From Bacteroidales bacterium (GTDB lineage: Bacteria; Bacteroidota; Bacteroidia; Bacteroidales; VadinHA17), in the NCBI GenBank assembly GCA_024762655.1, contig JANTHB010000025.1, forward strand, positions 1 through 42,208: 42,208 nucleotides of DNA, in the 5' to 3' direction. A program made the position numbers and the translations under genes. Below the pieces are notes generated by a model. That model made no database searches. It saw only the letters and a list, made by a program, of their open reading frames with translations, and was not told the DNA's origin. Shown one piece after another: positions 7,162-15,396 of this stretch (position 1 is the first letter of the stretch; each line of letters begins with the position of its first letter).

Positions 7162-8940
7162 ATGATTACATTTGATATTGTCCTGGTATTTGTCGTATTG
7201 ATCTTTATCGTCATATCCTTATACACGGGGTTGCTGGGACCGGCTTTCACTTTCATCATAGGGGTGGTGGTGTTGGGGTTTTTCAGGATCCTCACGCCGG
7301 GGGAAATGCTCAGCGGCTTCGCCAATGAGCAGGTGATGATCATCATCCTTCTGTTACTTATCGGCGAGGTGATCCGTAAAACGGCCATTGCCGAATTGGT
7401 TTTTGACCGGTATTTCAGAAAAGCCCGTTCATACAACGGGTTCATGAGCCGGATGGTTTTCATGGTCGCTGTTTTTTCAGCCTTTTTGAACAACACCCCT
7501 TTGGTGGCTGTCATGATGCCTTATGTACGCACCTGGTCGAAACGGTATAATATCTCCCCCTCCAAACTGCTGATCCCTCTTTCCTATGCCGCCATCCTGG
7601 GAGGCAGCGCGACCCTTATCGGAACCTCCACCAACCTGATTGTCAACGGTATGGTAACGGATCAGAATATCGTTCCCGGACTGCCGGGCCTGAGTATCTT
7701 TGATTTTGCCTGGGTTGGGGTTCCCATGATCATCCTGGGAGGCATCTATCTGTTGCTGGCCGGCAAGAAACTGTTGCCTGCCAGAAAAGATCCGGAAGAA
7801 CCCTATACCATGGGGATAAGAACCTATTTTATTGAAGTGCAGATCAAAAACAATTCTTCCCTGGTCGGACAGACGATTGAAGAGTCGGGGTTACGAAATC
7901 TTCCCGGATTGTACCTGGTGGAGATCCACCGGATGGGAAAACGTATCTTCGTCGTTTCCAACAACCTGATCCTGGAAAAGGGAGACAAGCTTACTTTTGC
8001 GGGTGAAAACAAAAGAATCTCCCTGCTCACAAAACCGGAATACGGTCTGAGCATTCCTTCTGCCGGTATGCTGCAACGCAGGAAACATGTCAATTTGCTG
8101 GAGATCGTGATCTCTCCAAACTCGTCCATGATTGGAAAACCCTTGCGGGATGTCAACTTCCGTGCCCGTTTCAATGCCGCGGTTATCGGAATTTACCGCA
8201 ATGAAGAATCCTTACCCCCCCGCATACGCGATACGATATTACAGGCCGGAGATGTACTGATGCTCTATGCCGGTTCCGACTTTCATACCCTCTCAAGCGA
8301 CAGTCGCGATTTTTATTTTATTTCAAAGGTAAAAGAGATTGAAAAAGTGGAAGGATACAAGATCGCCATCCTCTTATCCGGCCTGGCACTTGTCATCCTG
8401 TTATCTGCTTTTAAGCTGATCTCTCTTTTTATGGGACTGGTTGTTTTATTAATGGTTGTTTTGATTCTGAAAATGACCAGGCCCAAAGATCTGGCACGAA
8501 GCATTGATTACAATCTGGGATTGATCATCGTTATGGCGCTGGCCTTGGGAACCGCCATGATAAAGACCGGAGCAGCCGATCTGCTGGCACGTTATGTCAT
8601 AGCTTTGCTCATTCCTTTGGGAAAAGTAGCTGTATTAACAGGCATATACCTGATTACTACGGTCATTGCTGCCTATGTAACCAACATACCGGCTGTAGCA
8701 ATCATGTTTCCTGTTTCATTATCCGTTGCCTTACAACTACATGCACCGGCCATGCCCTTTATTCTGGTGGTAGCCTATGCTTCGGCAGCCAATTTTATGA
8801 CTCCCATTGGCTATCAGACCAACCTGATGGTATATGGTCCCGGAGCTTATAAATTCAATGATTATTTCAGGATTGGATTTCCTCTGACGGTGATTTATAT
8901 GATCGTAGCGATTACTATTTTAAGTCTGAAATATTTTTAA
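7162..8940 (+). CDS. SLC13-family permease with two RCK_C domains (probable sulfate or dicarboxylate transporter)
   Basis: This 592-residue inner-membrane transporter has hydrophobic segments at both ends and a soluble middle. The paired substrate-loop motifs of SLC13 are present: LIGTSTN around residues 152-158 and IGYQTN at 549-554. Two TrkA-C/RCK_C-like domains, roughly residues 222-300 and 308-380, sit between the membrane halves; this layout is common in bacterial anion permeases proposed to take up sulfate. Its stop overlaps the cysQ start (TAATG), a strong sign of cotranslation and a reason to favour sulfate as substrate. Citrate or dicarboxylate uptake is the main alternative. Confidence 0.88.
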   Translation: MITFDIVLVFVVLIFIVISLYTGLLGPAFTFIIGVVVLGFFRILTPGEMLSGFANEQVMIIILLLLIGEVIRKTAIAELVFDRYFRKARSYNGFMSRMVFMVAVFSAFLNNTPLVAVMMPYVRTWSKRYNISPSKLLIPLSYAAILGGSATLIGTSTNLIVNGMVTDQNIVPGLPGLSIFDFAWVGVPMIILGGIYLLLAGKKLLPARKDPEEPYTMGIRTYFIEVQIKNNSSLVGQTIEESGLRNLPGLYLVEIHRMGKRIFVVSNNLILEKGDKLTFAGENKRISLLTKPEYGLSIPSAGMLQRRKHVNLLEIVISPNSSMIGKPLRDVNFRARFNAAVIGIYRNEESLPPRIRDTILQAGDVLMLYAGSDFHTLSSDSRDFYFISKVKEIEKVEGYKIAILLSGLALVILLSAFKLISLFMGLVVLLMVVLILKMTRPKDLARSIDYNLGLIIVMALALGTAMIKTGAADLLARYVIALLIPLGKVAVLTGIYLITTVIAAYVTNIPAVAIMFPVSLSVALQLHAPAMPFILVVAYASAANFMTPIGYQTNLMVYGPGAYKFNDYFRIGFPLTVIYMIVAITILSLKYF

Positions 8941-9785
8941 TGAAAATTACGCAGAAAGTTAACATACCGGACGAATGGCTCAGAATGGCTTTTGAGGCTA
9001 CGCTAAATGCCGGAAAAGCTATCCTGGAGGTATATGGGATGAAAGATCAGGGGGTAACCGTGAAGGAAGACCACTCTCCTCTCACCCTGGCAGATCGCCG
9101 GGCGGACAACATTATCAAGGATTCGCTCGGATCAACCGGAATACCTGTATTCACGGAAGAAAGCAGCAATGTCCCTTATGAGACAAGAAGAACCTGGGAT
9201 CAATACTGGCTGGTGGACCCGCTGGACGGAACCAAGGAGTTTATCCGCCACAATGATGAATTCACGGTGAATATTGCCCTGATTGAGCATGGATTACCTG
9301 TATTCGGAGTGATCTATGTTCCGGTGTACAGGCAGCTTTATTTTGCCATAAAAGAACGGGGCGCTTACCGCATGGAAGATGTGGCCGGAGTCTTTTCTCC
9401 GGATACCGGGATGGCAGAAATTCTTGCGCATGCTGTTCGTCTGCCCGACCGGTCTCACACCGGATTACGTGTTGCCGTCAGCCGTTCACACATGTCTAAG
9501 GAGACGGAAGCATACCTGCGGGAAAAGCTGGGGGATGAACCTTTTGAAATGGTTTCTGCGGGAAGCTCCCTGAAATTCTGCCGGGTGGCCGAAGGGGAAG
9601 CCGATCTGTACCCGCGACTGGGCCCCACCATGGAATGGGACATTGCTGCCGGTGTTATTATCATAACGGAAACGGGCGGGATGGTACAACAATACAACGG
9701 GAAACCCTTACTGTTTAACCGGGAAAATCTTTTAAATCCATGGTTTGTTGCAGCCTCCGGAAAAATGATCAGAAAATTGAATTAA
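8940..9785 (+). CDS. cysQ: 3'(2'),5'-bisphosphate nucleotidase CysQ
   Basis: This 281-residue member of the inositol-monophosphatase fold hydrolyses 3'-phosphoadenosine 5'-phosphate to AMP, removing the by-product of PAPS-dependent sulfate reduction or sulfotransfer. The Mg2+ site is clear: TEES with E73/E74, VDPLDGT with D93, D96 and T98, and WDIAAG around residue 232. Length is slightly above the E. coli enzyme. The ATG overlaps the stop of the SLC13 permease by one base. In Bacteroidota this pair often precedes cysC/D/N; those genes are absent here and the next gene is a UroD-like protein. Confidence 0.92.
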   Translation: MKITQKVNIPDEWLRMAFEATLNAGKAILEVYGMKDQGVTVKEDHSPLTLADRRADNIIKDSLGSTGIPVFTEESSNVPYETRRTWDQYWLVDPLDGTKEFIRHNDEFTVNIALIEHGLPVFGVIYVPVYRQLYFAIKERGAYRMEDVAGVFSPDTGMAEILAHAVRLPDRSHTGLRVAVSRSHMSKETEAYLREKLGDEPFEMVSAGSSLKFCRVAEGEADLYPRLGPTMEWDIAAGVIIITETGGMVQQYNGKPLLFNRENLLNPWFVAASGKMIRKLN

Positions 9786-9786
9786 T

Positions 9787-11046
9787 ATGACCCCGCGTAA
9801 AAGAATACTCACCGCCATTCAGCACAAAGAACCTGACAGGGTCCCTGTGGATTTCGGTTCCACGCCCAGTTCGGGAATATCGGCCGTGGCCTACAGTAAT
9901 CTCATAAACTATCTGGGATACGGGGATCTTCCCGTACGTGTGTATGATGTAGTACAGCAACTGGCAGAACCTGACGAGAGACTTCTCGGATTGTTCGGGA
10001 TTGACGTGATTGATGTGGGACGTGCTTACAATACGGATCCGGCCCGGTGGTATGACACCCGTCTCGCCAACGGAGCACCCGCCCAATATCCGGTATGGTT
10101 CAGACCCGAGCAGCAATCCGACGGTTCGTGGAAAGCGTTTGATAAGACCGGCCGGTATATTGCCCGCATGCCTTCCGGAGGCACATTCTTCGATCAGGTG
10201 TATTTCCCTTATTATGACGGATACCCGGAGTCCTATAAAAATCTTGCCGGGGTCATGGATACCGCCATGTGGGGAGCATTCCCCACGGCGCCCTGGGACC
10301 GGACCGGGGAAGAAAATTTCTGGCCCGGTCTGCGAAAAACATGTCTCGATCTGAAAGAGAACACCGACCGGGCCTTGATGCTGGGCGCCGGATGCAATCT
10401 TTTTGAGTGGGGAACGTTTTTGCGCCGTATGGACAATTTTCTGATGGATCTGATCCTGCAGCCGGATGAAGTAGAACGGTTATTGGACGCTCTGATGGAA
10501 GTTCATATGGATACGCTTGAAAAAATATGTTATTGGGTGGGGGATGTGGTGGATATTGTCCGCTTCGGAGACGACCTGGGCACCCAGCAGGGTCCTTTCA
10601 TGAATCCGGAGATCTACCGCAAGCTTTTCAAACCGAGGCATGCACAGCTGGCCGAATATGTTCATAAAAACAGCAGTATGCATACGTATCTGCATTCCTG
10701 CGGTTCTATCTACCAGATGATCCCTGACCTGATCGAAGCCGGTATAGAGATCCTGAACCCCGTGCAGACCAATGCGGCAGATATGGAGCCGGCACGCCTG
10801 AAAAAGGAATTCGGCAAGGACCTCACTTTCTGGGGAGGAGGTATCGAGACAGCCTATGTACTGAATAACGGCACACCGGAGGAAGTACGCAGCATGGTGC
10901 TGGAAAGGCTGGAGATATTTTCACCGGGAGGAGGATATGTCTTCAATACCGTACACAACATCCTGCCGGAAGTGCCCCCGGAAAACATAATGGCCATGTT
11001 CAATGCCATCCGGGAGTTTAACGGTCAGGATCCGATCATTTTATAG
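9787..11046 (+). CDS. Uroporphyrinogen decarboxylase-family protein (MtaA/CmuA-like)
   Basis: This 419-residue cytoplasmic protein starts with the family signature TPRKRILTAIQHKEPDRVPVD. It keeps the HSCG pair (H303, C305) and a C-terminal GGYVFNTVHNI followed by VPPEN. The His-x-Cys arrangement resembles the zinc site of MtaA/CmuA methyltransferases rather than true haem HemE, so corrinoid- or thiol-linked methyl transfer is more likely than haem synthesis. The substrate is unknown. It begins one base after the cysQ stop and so probably belongs to the permease-cysQ transcript. A weak hairpin and T-run follow it. Confidence 0.8.
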   Translation: MTPRKRILTAIQHKEPDRVPVDFGSTPSSGISAVAYSNLINYLGYGDLPVRVYDVVQQLAEPDERLLGLFGIDVIDVGRAYNTDPARWYDTRLANGAPAQYPVWFRPEQQSDGSWKAFDKTGRYIARMPSGGTFFDQVYFPYYDGYPESYKNLAGVMDTAMWGAFPTAPWDRTGEENFWPGLRKTCLDLKENTDRALMLGAGCNLFEWGTFLRRMDNFLMDLILQPDEVERLLDALMEVHMDTLEKICYWVGDVVDIVRFGDDLGTQQGPFMNPEIYRKLFKPRHAQLAEYVHKNSSMHTYLHSCGSIYQMIPDLIEAGIEILNPVQTNAADMEPARLKKEFGKDLTFWGGGIETAYVLNNGTPEEVRSMVLERLEIFSPGGGYVFNTVHNILPEVPPENIMAMFNAIREFNGQDPIIL

Positions 11047-11050
11047 CATG

Positions 11051-11079
11051 CCGGACCTGCGCCTCCGGAAAGTCTTTTT
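11051..11079 (+). terminator. Weak candidate terminator after the UroD-like gene
   Basis: CCGGA (11051-11055) and TCCGG (11064-11068) can pair with an 8-base loop. Five Ts follow at 11075-11079, after a short gap. The stem is short, so termination is uncertain and readthrough into the MATE gene is possible. Confidence 0.3.
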
Positions 11080-11102
11080 AAAAATTAGTTAGCAGGCAAA
11101 CG

Positions 11103-12473
11103 ATGGAAAAAGAAATGACCAGAGGGGTAAGAACGTTGTTGGGCGATCCCAAAAAAGCGGTGATTAAACTGTCGGGGCCCATGATGATCGCCATGCTGGT
11201 ACAGTCATTGTATAACATTGTGGATGGGATCTGGGTTGCCGGACTGGGGTCGGAGGCCCTGGCCGCCATTGGTTTGTTTTTTCCTCTTTTTATGATCATC
11301 CTGTCGCTGGCCACCGGCCTCGGTGTAGGGGGCAGCTCAGCCATCTCCCGCAAGATCGGGGCTCATGACAGAAACATGGCTGATTCGGCGGCCATTCATA
11401 CGCTGATTCTGGGCCTGCTGACAGGATTGTTGATCACCGTATCGGTTTATCCTTTCCTGGAACCTCTTTTTGTTGCCATTGGTGCCAAAGGAAGTGTAGT
11501 GCCCATGGTTGTGAAGTATTCCAGGGTGCTGGTAGGAGGTTCCCTCCTATTGGTTTTTTCCAATATCGTCAGTGGCATTCTTCGCGGCGAAGGAGACATG
11601 AAACGCACCATGCTGGCCATGGTCACCGGCTCCGTGTTGAATATCGTCCTGGACCCCTTGTTTATTTATGTGCTTAAAATGGGTGTTGCCGGCGCTGCCT
11701 GGGCGACCATGGTATCGATCACCCTGACTTCCGCTCTTATGTTCTCCTGGCTTTTTATCAAGAAAAACACCTATGTCTCCTTTCATTTTCCCGGATTTCG
11801 TTTCAACGGGAAGATCATCCGGGAGATCCTGCGGGTAGGCATCCCTGCCTCCTTTGCCCAGCTGTCCATGGCACTGGCCATGTTTTTCCTGAACATGATG
11901 ATTGTAAAAATTGCCGGCAGCAACGGGATCGCTGTTTTTACGAGCGCCTGGCGTATCATGCTGATAGGGATTGTCCCGTTGGTAGGCATAGCCATCGGCG
12001 TTACAGCCGTTACCGGTGCTTCCTACGGCGCCAGGGATATAGACAAACTCAATACCGCCTACCTCTATGCCATAAAGATCGGTATATTCATTGAGTTGGG
12101 CGTGGTAGTCTTTATTTTTATCCTGGCGCCCCAGATATCCTGGTTGTTTACCTATTCCAAAAACGCGTCGCACCTGGCCCCGGCCATGACACAGGCCATG
12201 CGGTGGCTGGTATGGTTTCTCCCCGGGGTACCCTTCGGTATGCTGACGTCCTCTATGTTTCAGGGGATCGGCCAGGGAGAGAAGTCTTTGGCGGTTACTT
12301 TTCTGCGCACGATTATTTTTCAACTGTTTTTCAGTTATCTTTTCGGGATCACCCTGCATTTTGGAATTACCGGGGTATGGGCAGGGATCATCCTGGGGAA
12401 TATAACCGCCTCTGTCATCGGCTTTATATGGGGTAGAAGAACCATAAGAAAGTTATACAAAACTCTTTTATAA
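11103..12473 (+). CDS. MATE-family efflux transporter
   Basis: This 456-residue protein has about twelve hydrophobic segments in two halves and the MATE opening GPMMIAMLVQSLYNIVDGIW. It also has the loop GLGVGGSSAISRKIGA and, in the second half, the matching GIPASFAQLSMALAMFFLNMMI-type segment and IAIGVTAVTGASYGA. It would export cationic drugs or metabolites across the inner membrane using Na+ or H+. Length is normal. The mutarotase start lies 21 bases after its stop, so the two may be cotranscribed, but no functional link is obvious. Confidence 0.92.
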   Translation: MEKEMTRGVRTLLGDPKKAVIKLSGPMMIAMLVQSLYNIVDGIWVAGLGSEALAAIGLFFPLFMIILSLATGLGVGGSSAISRKIGAHDRNMADSAAIHTLILGLLTGLLITVSVYPFLEPLFVAIGAKGSVVPMVVKYSRVLVGGSLLLVFSNIVSGILRGEGDMKRTMLAMVTGSVLNIVLDPLFIYVLKMGVAGAAWATMVSITLTSALMFSWLFIKKNTYVSFHFPGFRFNGKIIREILRVGIPASFAQLSMALAMFFLNMMIVKIAGSNGIAVFTSAWRIMLIGIVPLVGIAIGVTAVTGASYGARDIDKLNTAYLYAIKIGIFIELGVVVFIFILAPQISWLFTYSKNASHLAPAMTQAMRWLVWFLPGVPFGMLTSSMFQGIGQGEKSLAVTFLRTIIFQLFFSYLFGITLHFGITGVWAGIILGNITASVIGFIWGRRTIRKLYKTLL

Positions 12474-12494
12474 ACTCCTAATGATTACGATGTG

Positions 12495-12833
12495 ATGAAA
12501 AAGTTCAAGCGTTACTGCAAGACACTGACCCTCCGGGATGATCCGGAACTGATCCGGCAATACAAGGAAGTACATGCCCATGTGTGGCCTGAAATCCTGC
12601 AGGGCATGAAAGAGGTCGGGATCCTAAGCATGGAGATTTGCCTTTACGGAAACAGGTTGTTCATGATCATGGACACAGTTCCGGATTTTGATCATGACCA
12701 GGCCATGGCCGCACTGGCACAAAAACCCCGGCAACAAGAATGGGAAGCATATGTAGCCCGGTTCCAGAACACTTCGCCGGAAGCTAGTGCGGATGAGAAA
12801 TGGCAACGGATGGAGCGGGTTTTTAAAATGTAG
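12495..12833 (+). CDS. L-rhamnose mutarotase family protein (RhaM/YiiL, DUF718)
   Basis: This 112-residue cytosolic protein starts MKKFKRYCKTLTLRDDPELI. It has the family's HAHVWPEI near residue 25, GILSMEICLYGNRLFMI in the middle and the C-terminal EKWQRMERVF. Members interconvert anomers of L-rhamnose, and Bacteroidota versions also occur in L-fucose loci. I chose the ATG at 12495 rather than the in-frame GTG just before it. The location directly ahead of GH16 and sulfatase genes suggests a role in using sugars released from a polysaccharide. No rhamnose or fucose isomerase, kinase or aldolase is in the window. An inverted repeat GTAGTA/TACTAC (12830-12860) spans its stop and the gap before GH16. 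Confidence 0.85.
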   Translation: MKKFKRYCKTLTLRDDPELIRQYKEVHAHVWPEILQGMKEVGILSMEICLYGNRLFMIMDTVPDFDHDQAMAALAQKPRQQEWEAYVARFQNTSPEASADEKWQRMERVFKM

Positions 12834-12861
12834 TAAGTTTTCAAATTTTTAATCTACTACC

Positions 12862-13704
12862 ATGAAATATTTTTACTTATCCCTGTTTCTCCTCACCGCC
12901 CTGTCCTCGGGCTCCCGGGCACAGGAAGAAAGCCAGATACACCGGGGTCGCCTCATCTGGTCGGATGAGTTTGACGGCCACGGCCTGCCGGACCCGGCAC
13001 GCTGGGGTTATGAGACCGGCTTTGTCCGGAACCAGGAAGCGCAGTATTACACAAAAGCCCGGCGGAAGAATGTACGGATCAAAAAGGGCTACCTGGTCGT
13101 CACCGGCCGCAAAGAAAGAATGAAAAATCCGGACTATGACCCTGTGAGCAAAGACTGGCGCAAAAACCGGGAGTATGCGGAATATACCTCTGCCAGCATC
13201 ACCACACAAAACAGGTTTGCCATGCAGTATGGCCGCATCGAGGTGCGGGCCAAAGTGCCGGACGGCAGGGGCACATGGCCGGCCATCTGGATGCTGGGAA
13301 CCGACATCCCGCAGCTGGGCTGGCCCAAATGCGGCGAGTTAGACATCATGGAGTTCCTCGGCCGCGACAGCCTGAAAGTGTACGGTACCTGCCACTGGGC
13401 GGATACCTTTACCGGAAAACACAGTTCGCAGGGGAAAAACATATCGGTACAACCTCCTCCATCAGCAGATTTTCATGTGTATGCCATTGATTGGTCACCC
13501 GATACCATTCGTTTTTATTACGATGACAGGATGTATTTTACTTTCGATATCAACCGGGCCGGTAGCGGAGTGGATAACTCTTTCCGCAAACCCTTTTACC
13601 TGATCCTGAACCTGGCCCTTGGGGGCTGGGGCGGAAAGATAGACGATGCCGCCCTGCCGCAAAAGTTTCTCATCGACTATGTAAGAGTGTATGATGAGAG
13701 ATGA
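12862..13704 (+). CDS. Secreted GH16 glycoside hydrolase (laminarinase-like)
   Basis: This 280-residue enzyme has a signal peptide (MKYFYLSLFLLTALSSGSRA, cleavage before Q21) and a single GH16 jelly-roll domain. The catalytic motif is GELDIMEF, with nucleophile E159, helper D161 and acid/base E164. The preceding GTWPAIWMLG and following conserved Trp-rich strands resemble beta-1,3-glucanases (laminarinases, subfamily 3) more than agarases or porphyranases, but subfamily needs a tree. It lacks accessory binding modules. It is likely cotranscribed with the mutarotase 28 bases upstream. The last residues and stop fall inside a tandem heptamer repeat, so the terminal DER may be repeat-derived. 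Confidence 0.9.
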   Translation: MKYFYLSLFLLTALSSGSRAQEESQIHRGRLIWSDEFDGHGLPDPARWGYETGFVRNQEAQYYTKARRKNVRIKKGYLVVTGRKERMKNPDYDPVSKDWRKNREYAEYTSASITTQNRFAMQYGRIEVRAKVPDGRGTWPAIWMLGTDIPQLGWPKCGELDIMEFLGRDSLKVYGTCHWADTFTGKHSSQGKNISVQPPPSADFHVYAIDWSPDTIRFYYDDRMYFTFDINRAGSGVDNSFRKPFYLILNLALGGWGGKIDDAALPQKFLIDYVRVYDER

Positions 13705-13733
13705 GAAATGAGAGATGAGAAATGAGATGAGAG
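13693..13733. repeat. Tandem heptamer array over the GH16 stop codon
   Basis: Five consecutive 7-base units of the form (G/A)ATGAGA run from 13693 to 13727, followed by a partial unit. The GH16 TGA stop (13702-13704) is inside the second unit. The strand contains no cytosine in this stretch. Confidence 0.75.
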
Positions 13734-13770
13734 TAGGGAAGATCAGTATTATACCTTTAATATAAAAGAA

Positions 13771-15306
13771 ATGAAAGAGTATGTAATTGTATTTGTTGTT
13801 TTCTTTTTATCCGTGCTTACCCTGCAGGCCGGGCAGGGATCTTTATCCAAACCCAACGTGGTTATTATTTACGCGGATGATCTGGGATATGGTGATGTCG
13901 GATATAACGGGGCCATTGGCGTAAAGACGCCCAATATTGACCGATTGGCTGCCGAAGGGCTTGTGTTCACCGATGCACACACCAGCGATGCCACCTGCTC
14001 ACCCTCACGTTTTGCCCTGCTGACAGGACAATATGCTTTCCGTCAGCACATCCAGGTACTCCCTGGTAACGTACCTTTGAAGATCAAACCCGGTAGTGCC
14101 ACCCTGGCCTCGGTATTCAAAGATGCCGGTTATGTCACTGCGGTCATCGGCAAATGGCATCTGGGACTGGGTGATGATAAACTAAACTGGAACGGACCGA
14201 TCAAACCGGGGCCGCTGGAGATAGGCTTCGATTACAGTTTCCTTATTCCGGCCACCGCCGACAGGGTGCCCTGTGTCTTTGTCGAGAACCATCATGTCGC
14301 CGGACTGAACGCTGAAGATCCCATCGAAGTGAGCTACCGGCAGAAAGTAGGAAACGATCCCACCGGCAGGGATCACCCCGAACTACTGCGGATGAAAGCT
14401 TATCCGGGACAGGGTCATAACAACACCATCGTAAACGGTGTCGGCCGCATAGGATACATGAGCGGCGGACATACGGCCCGCTGGGTCGATGAGCTGTTCC
14501 CCGATATCCTTACCAGCAAAGCGGTGGCATTCATTACAGCCAACAAAGACAAACCCTTTTTCCTCTATTTTGCTTTCAGTGACATTCATGTACCGCGCCT
14601 GCCCAACCCCCGTTTCCTGGGAAAATCCACTATGGGAAACCGGGGCGATGCCATCGCCCAGATGGACTGGTGTACGGGCCGGATCATACAAACGCTGAGA
14701 GACCTGGGACTGACAAAAAACACCCTGGTCATCTTCTCGAGTGACAACGGTCCTGTGCTGAACGACGGATATGAGGACCGGGCTGTCGAGCTGGTAGGTA
14801 AACATAAACCCTGGGGACCGTTCAGCGGTGGGAAATACAGCATCCTTGAAGCTGGCACACGGGTGCCTTTCATTGCCTGGTGGCCTTCCAGGATCAAACC
14901 GGGGACAAGTGATGCCCTCATCAGTCAGGTGGATATGGTGGCTTCATTTTCCGCCCTGACCGGCACAAAACTCGGACCGGAAGATGCATCCGACAGTCGA
15001 AATATGCTCCCGGTACTTCTGGGACATACACGAAAAGGTCGCGACAATCTTGTCGAGATGGCCCTCACCTGGGCCCTGCGTATGGACGACTGGAAATATA
15101 TTGAACCGCGACAGGGACCTGAACTCTTTAAGGAAGTAAATATAAAGACCGGCCTCTCCATGCAACCCCAACTGTATAATCTAAAGGAAGATCCTGCAGA
15201 ACAACATAACCTTGCAGAAAAGTTTCCCGGAAAAGTTGAAAAGATGAAGCGTATCCTTGAAAAAATAAAAAAGGACGGTTACAGCCGGCCCGGATATGGC
15301 AAATAA
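13771..15306 (+). CDS. Secreted S1-family sulfatase (possibly S1_15-like)
   Basis: This 511-residue formylglycine sulfatase has an N-terminal signal peptide (about residues 1-20). Catalytic elements are complete: metal ligands D36/D37 (ADDLGYGD), C76 in TCSPSRFALLTG to be converted to formylglycine, K128/H130 in GKWHLG, H273 in SDIHVP, D325/N326 in SSDNGP and K355. The middle section (VGNDPTG, HPELL, TIVNGVGRIG, ARWVDE) recalls subfamily S1_15, which includes galactose- and GalNAc-6-sulfatases, but this rests on memory and needs SulfAtlas. It lies 66 bases after GH16. A palindromic sequence follows its stop. Confidence 0.9.
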   Translation: MKEYVIVFVVFFLSVLTLQAGQGSLSKPNVVIIYADDLGYGDVGYNGAIGVKTPNIDRLAAEGLVFTDAHTSDATCSPSRFALLTGQYAFRQHIQVLPGNVPLKIKPGSATLASVFKDAGYVTAVIGKWHLGLGDDKLNWNGPIKPGPLEIGFDYSFLIPATADRVPCVFVENHHVAGLNAEDPIEVSYRQKVGNDPTGRDHPELLRMKAYPGQGHNNTIVNGVGRIGYMSGGHTARWVDELFPDILTSKAVAFITANKDKPFFLYFAFSDIHVPRLPNPRFLGKSTMGNRGDAIAQMDWCTGRIIQTLRDLGLTKNTLVIFSSDNGPVLNDGYEDRAVELVGKHKPWGPFSGGKYSILEAGTRVPFIAWWPSRIKPGTSDALISQVDMVASFSALTGTKLGPEDASDSRNMLPVLLGHTRKGRDNLVEMALTWALRMDDWKYIEPRQGPELFKEVNIKTGLSMQPQLYNLKEDPAEQHNLAEKFPGKVEKMKRILEKIKKDGYSRPGYGK

Positions 15307-15326
15307 GAGCCCTCTGCGAAATATAT

Positions 15327-15355
15327 CTACGTAGGAACCTACGTAGGTATTATTT
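15327..15355. terminator. Palindromic hairpin after the first sulfatase
   Basis: CTACGTAGG (15327-15335), AA, CCTACGTAG (15338-15346) form perfect 9-base arms. Each arm contains the self-complementary octamer CTACGTAG or a part of it. A T/A-rich tract follows. It could be a terminator or a protein-binding palindrome; there is no clean T-run. Confidence 0.35.
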
Positions 15356-15396
15356 TATAATCATTTATTTATTAATATTATATATAGCTTTATTTT

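Noticed and set aside
11547..12359. 270-codon reverse ORF opposite the MATE gene
   Set aside because: Gly/Gln/His-rich low-complexity translation typical of the antisense of a membrane protein gene.
13752..13759. TACCTTTA as a promoter for the first sulfatase
   Set aside because: It is only 11 bases from the ATG, leaving almost no leader; cotranscription with GH16 is simpler.
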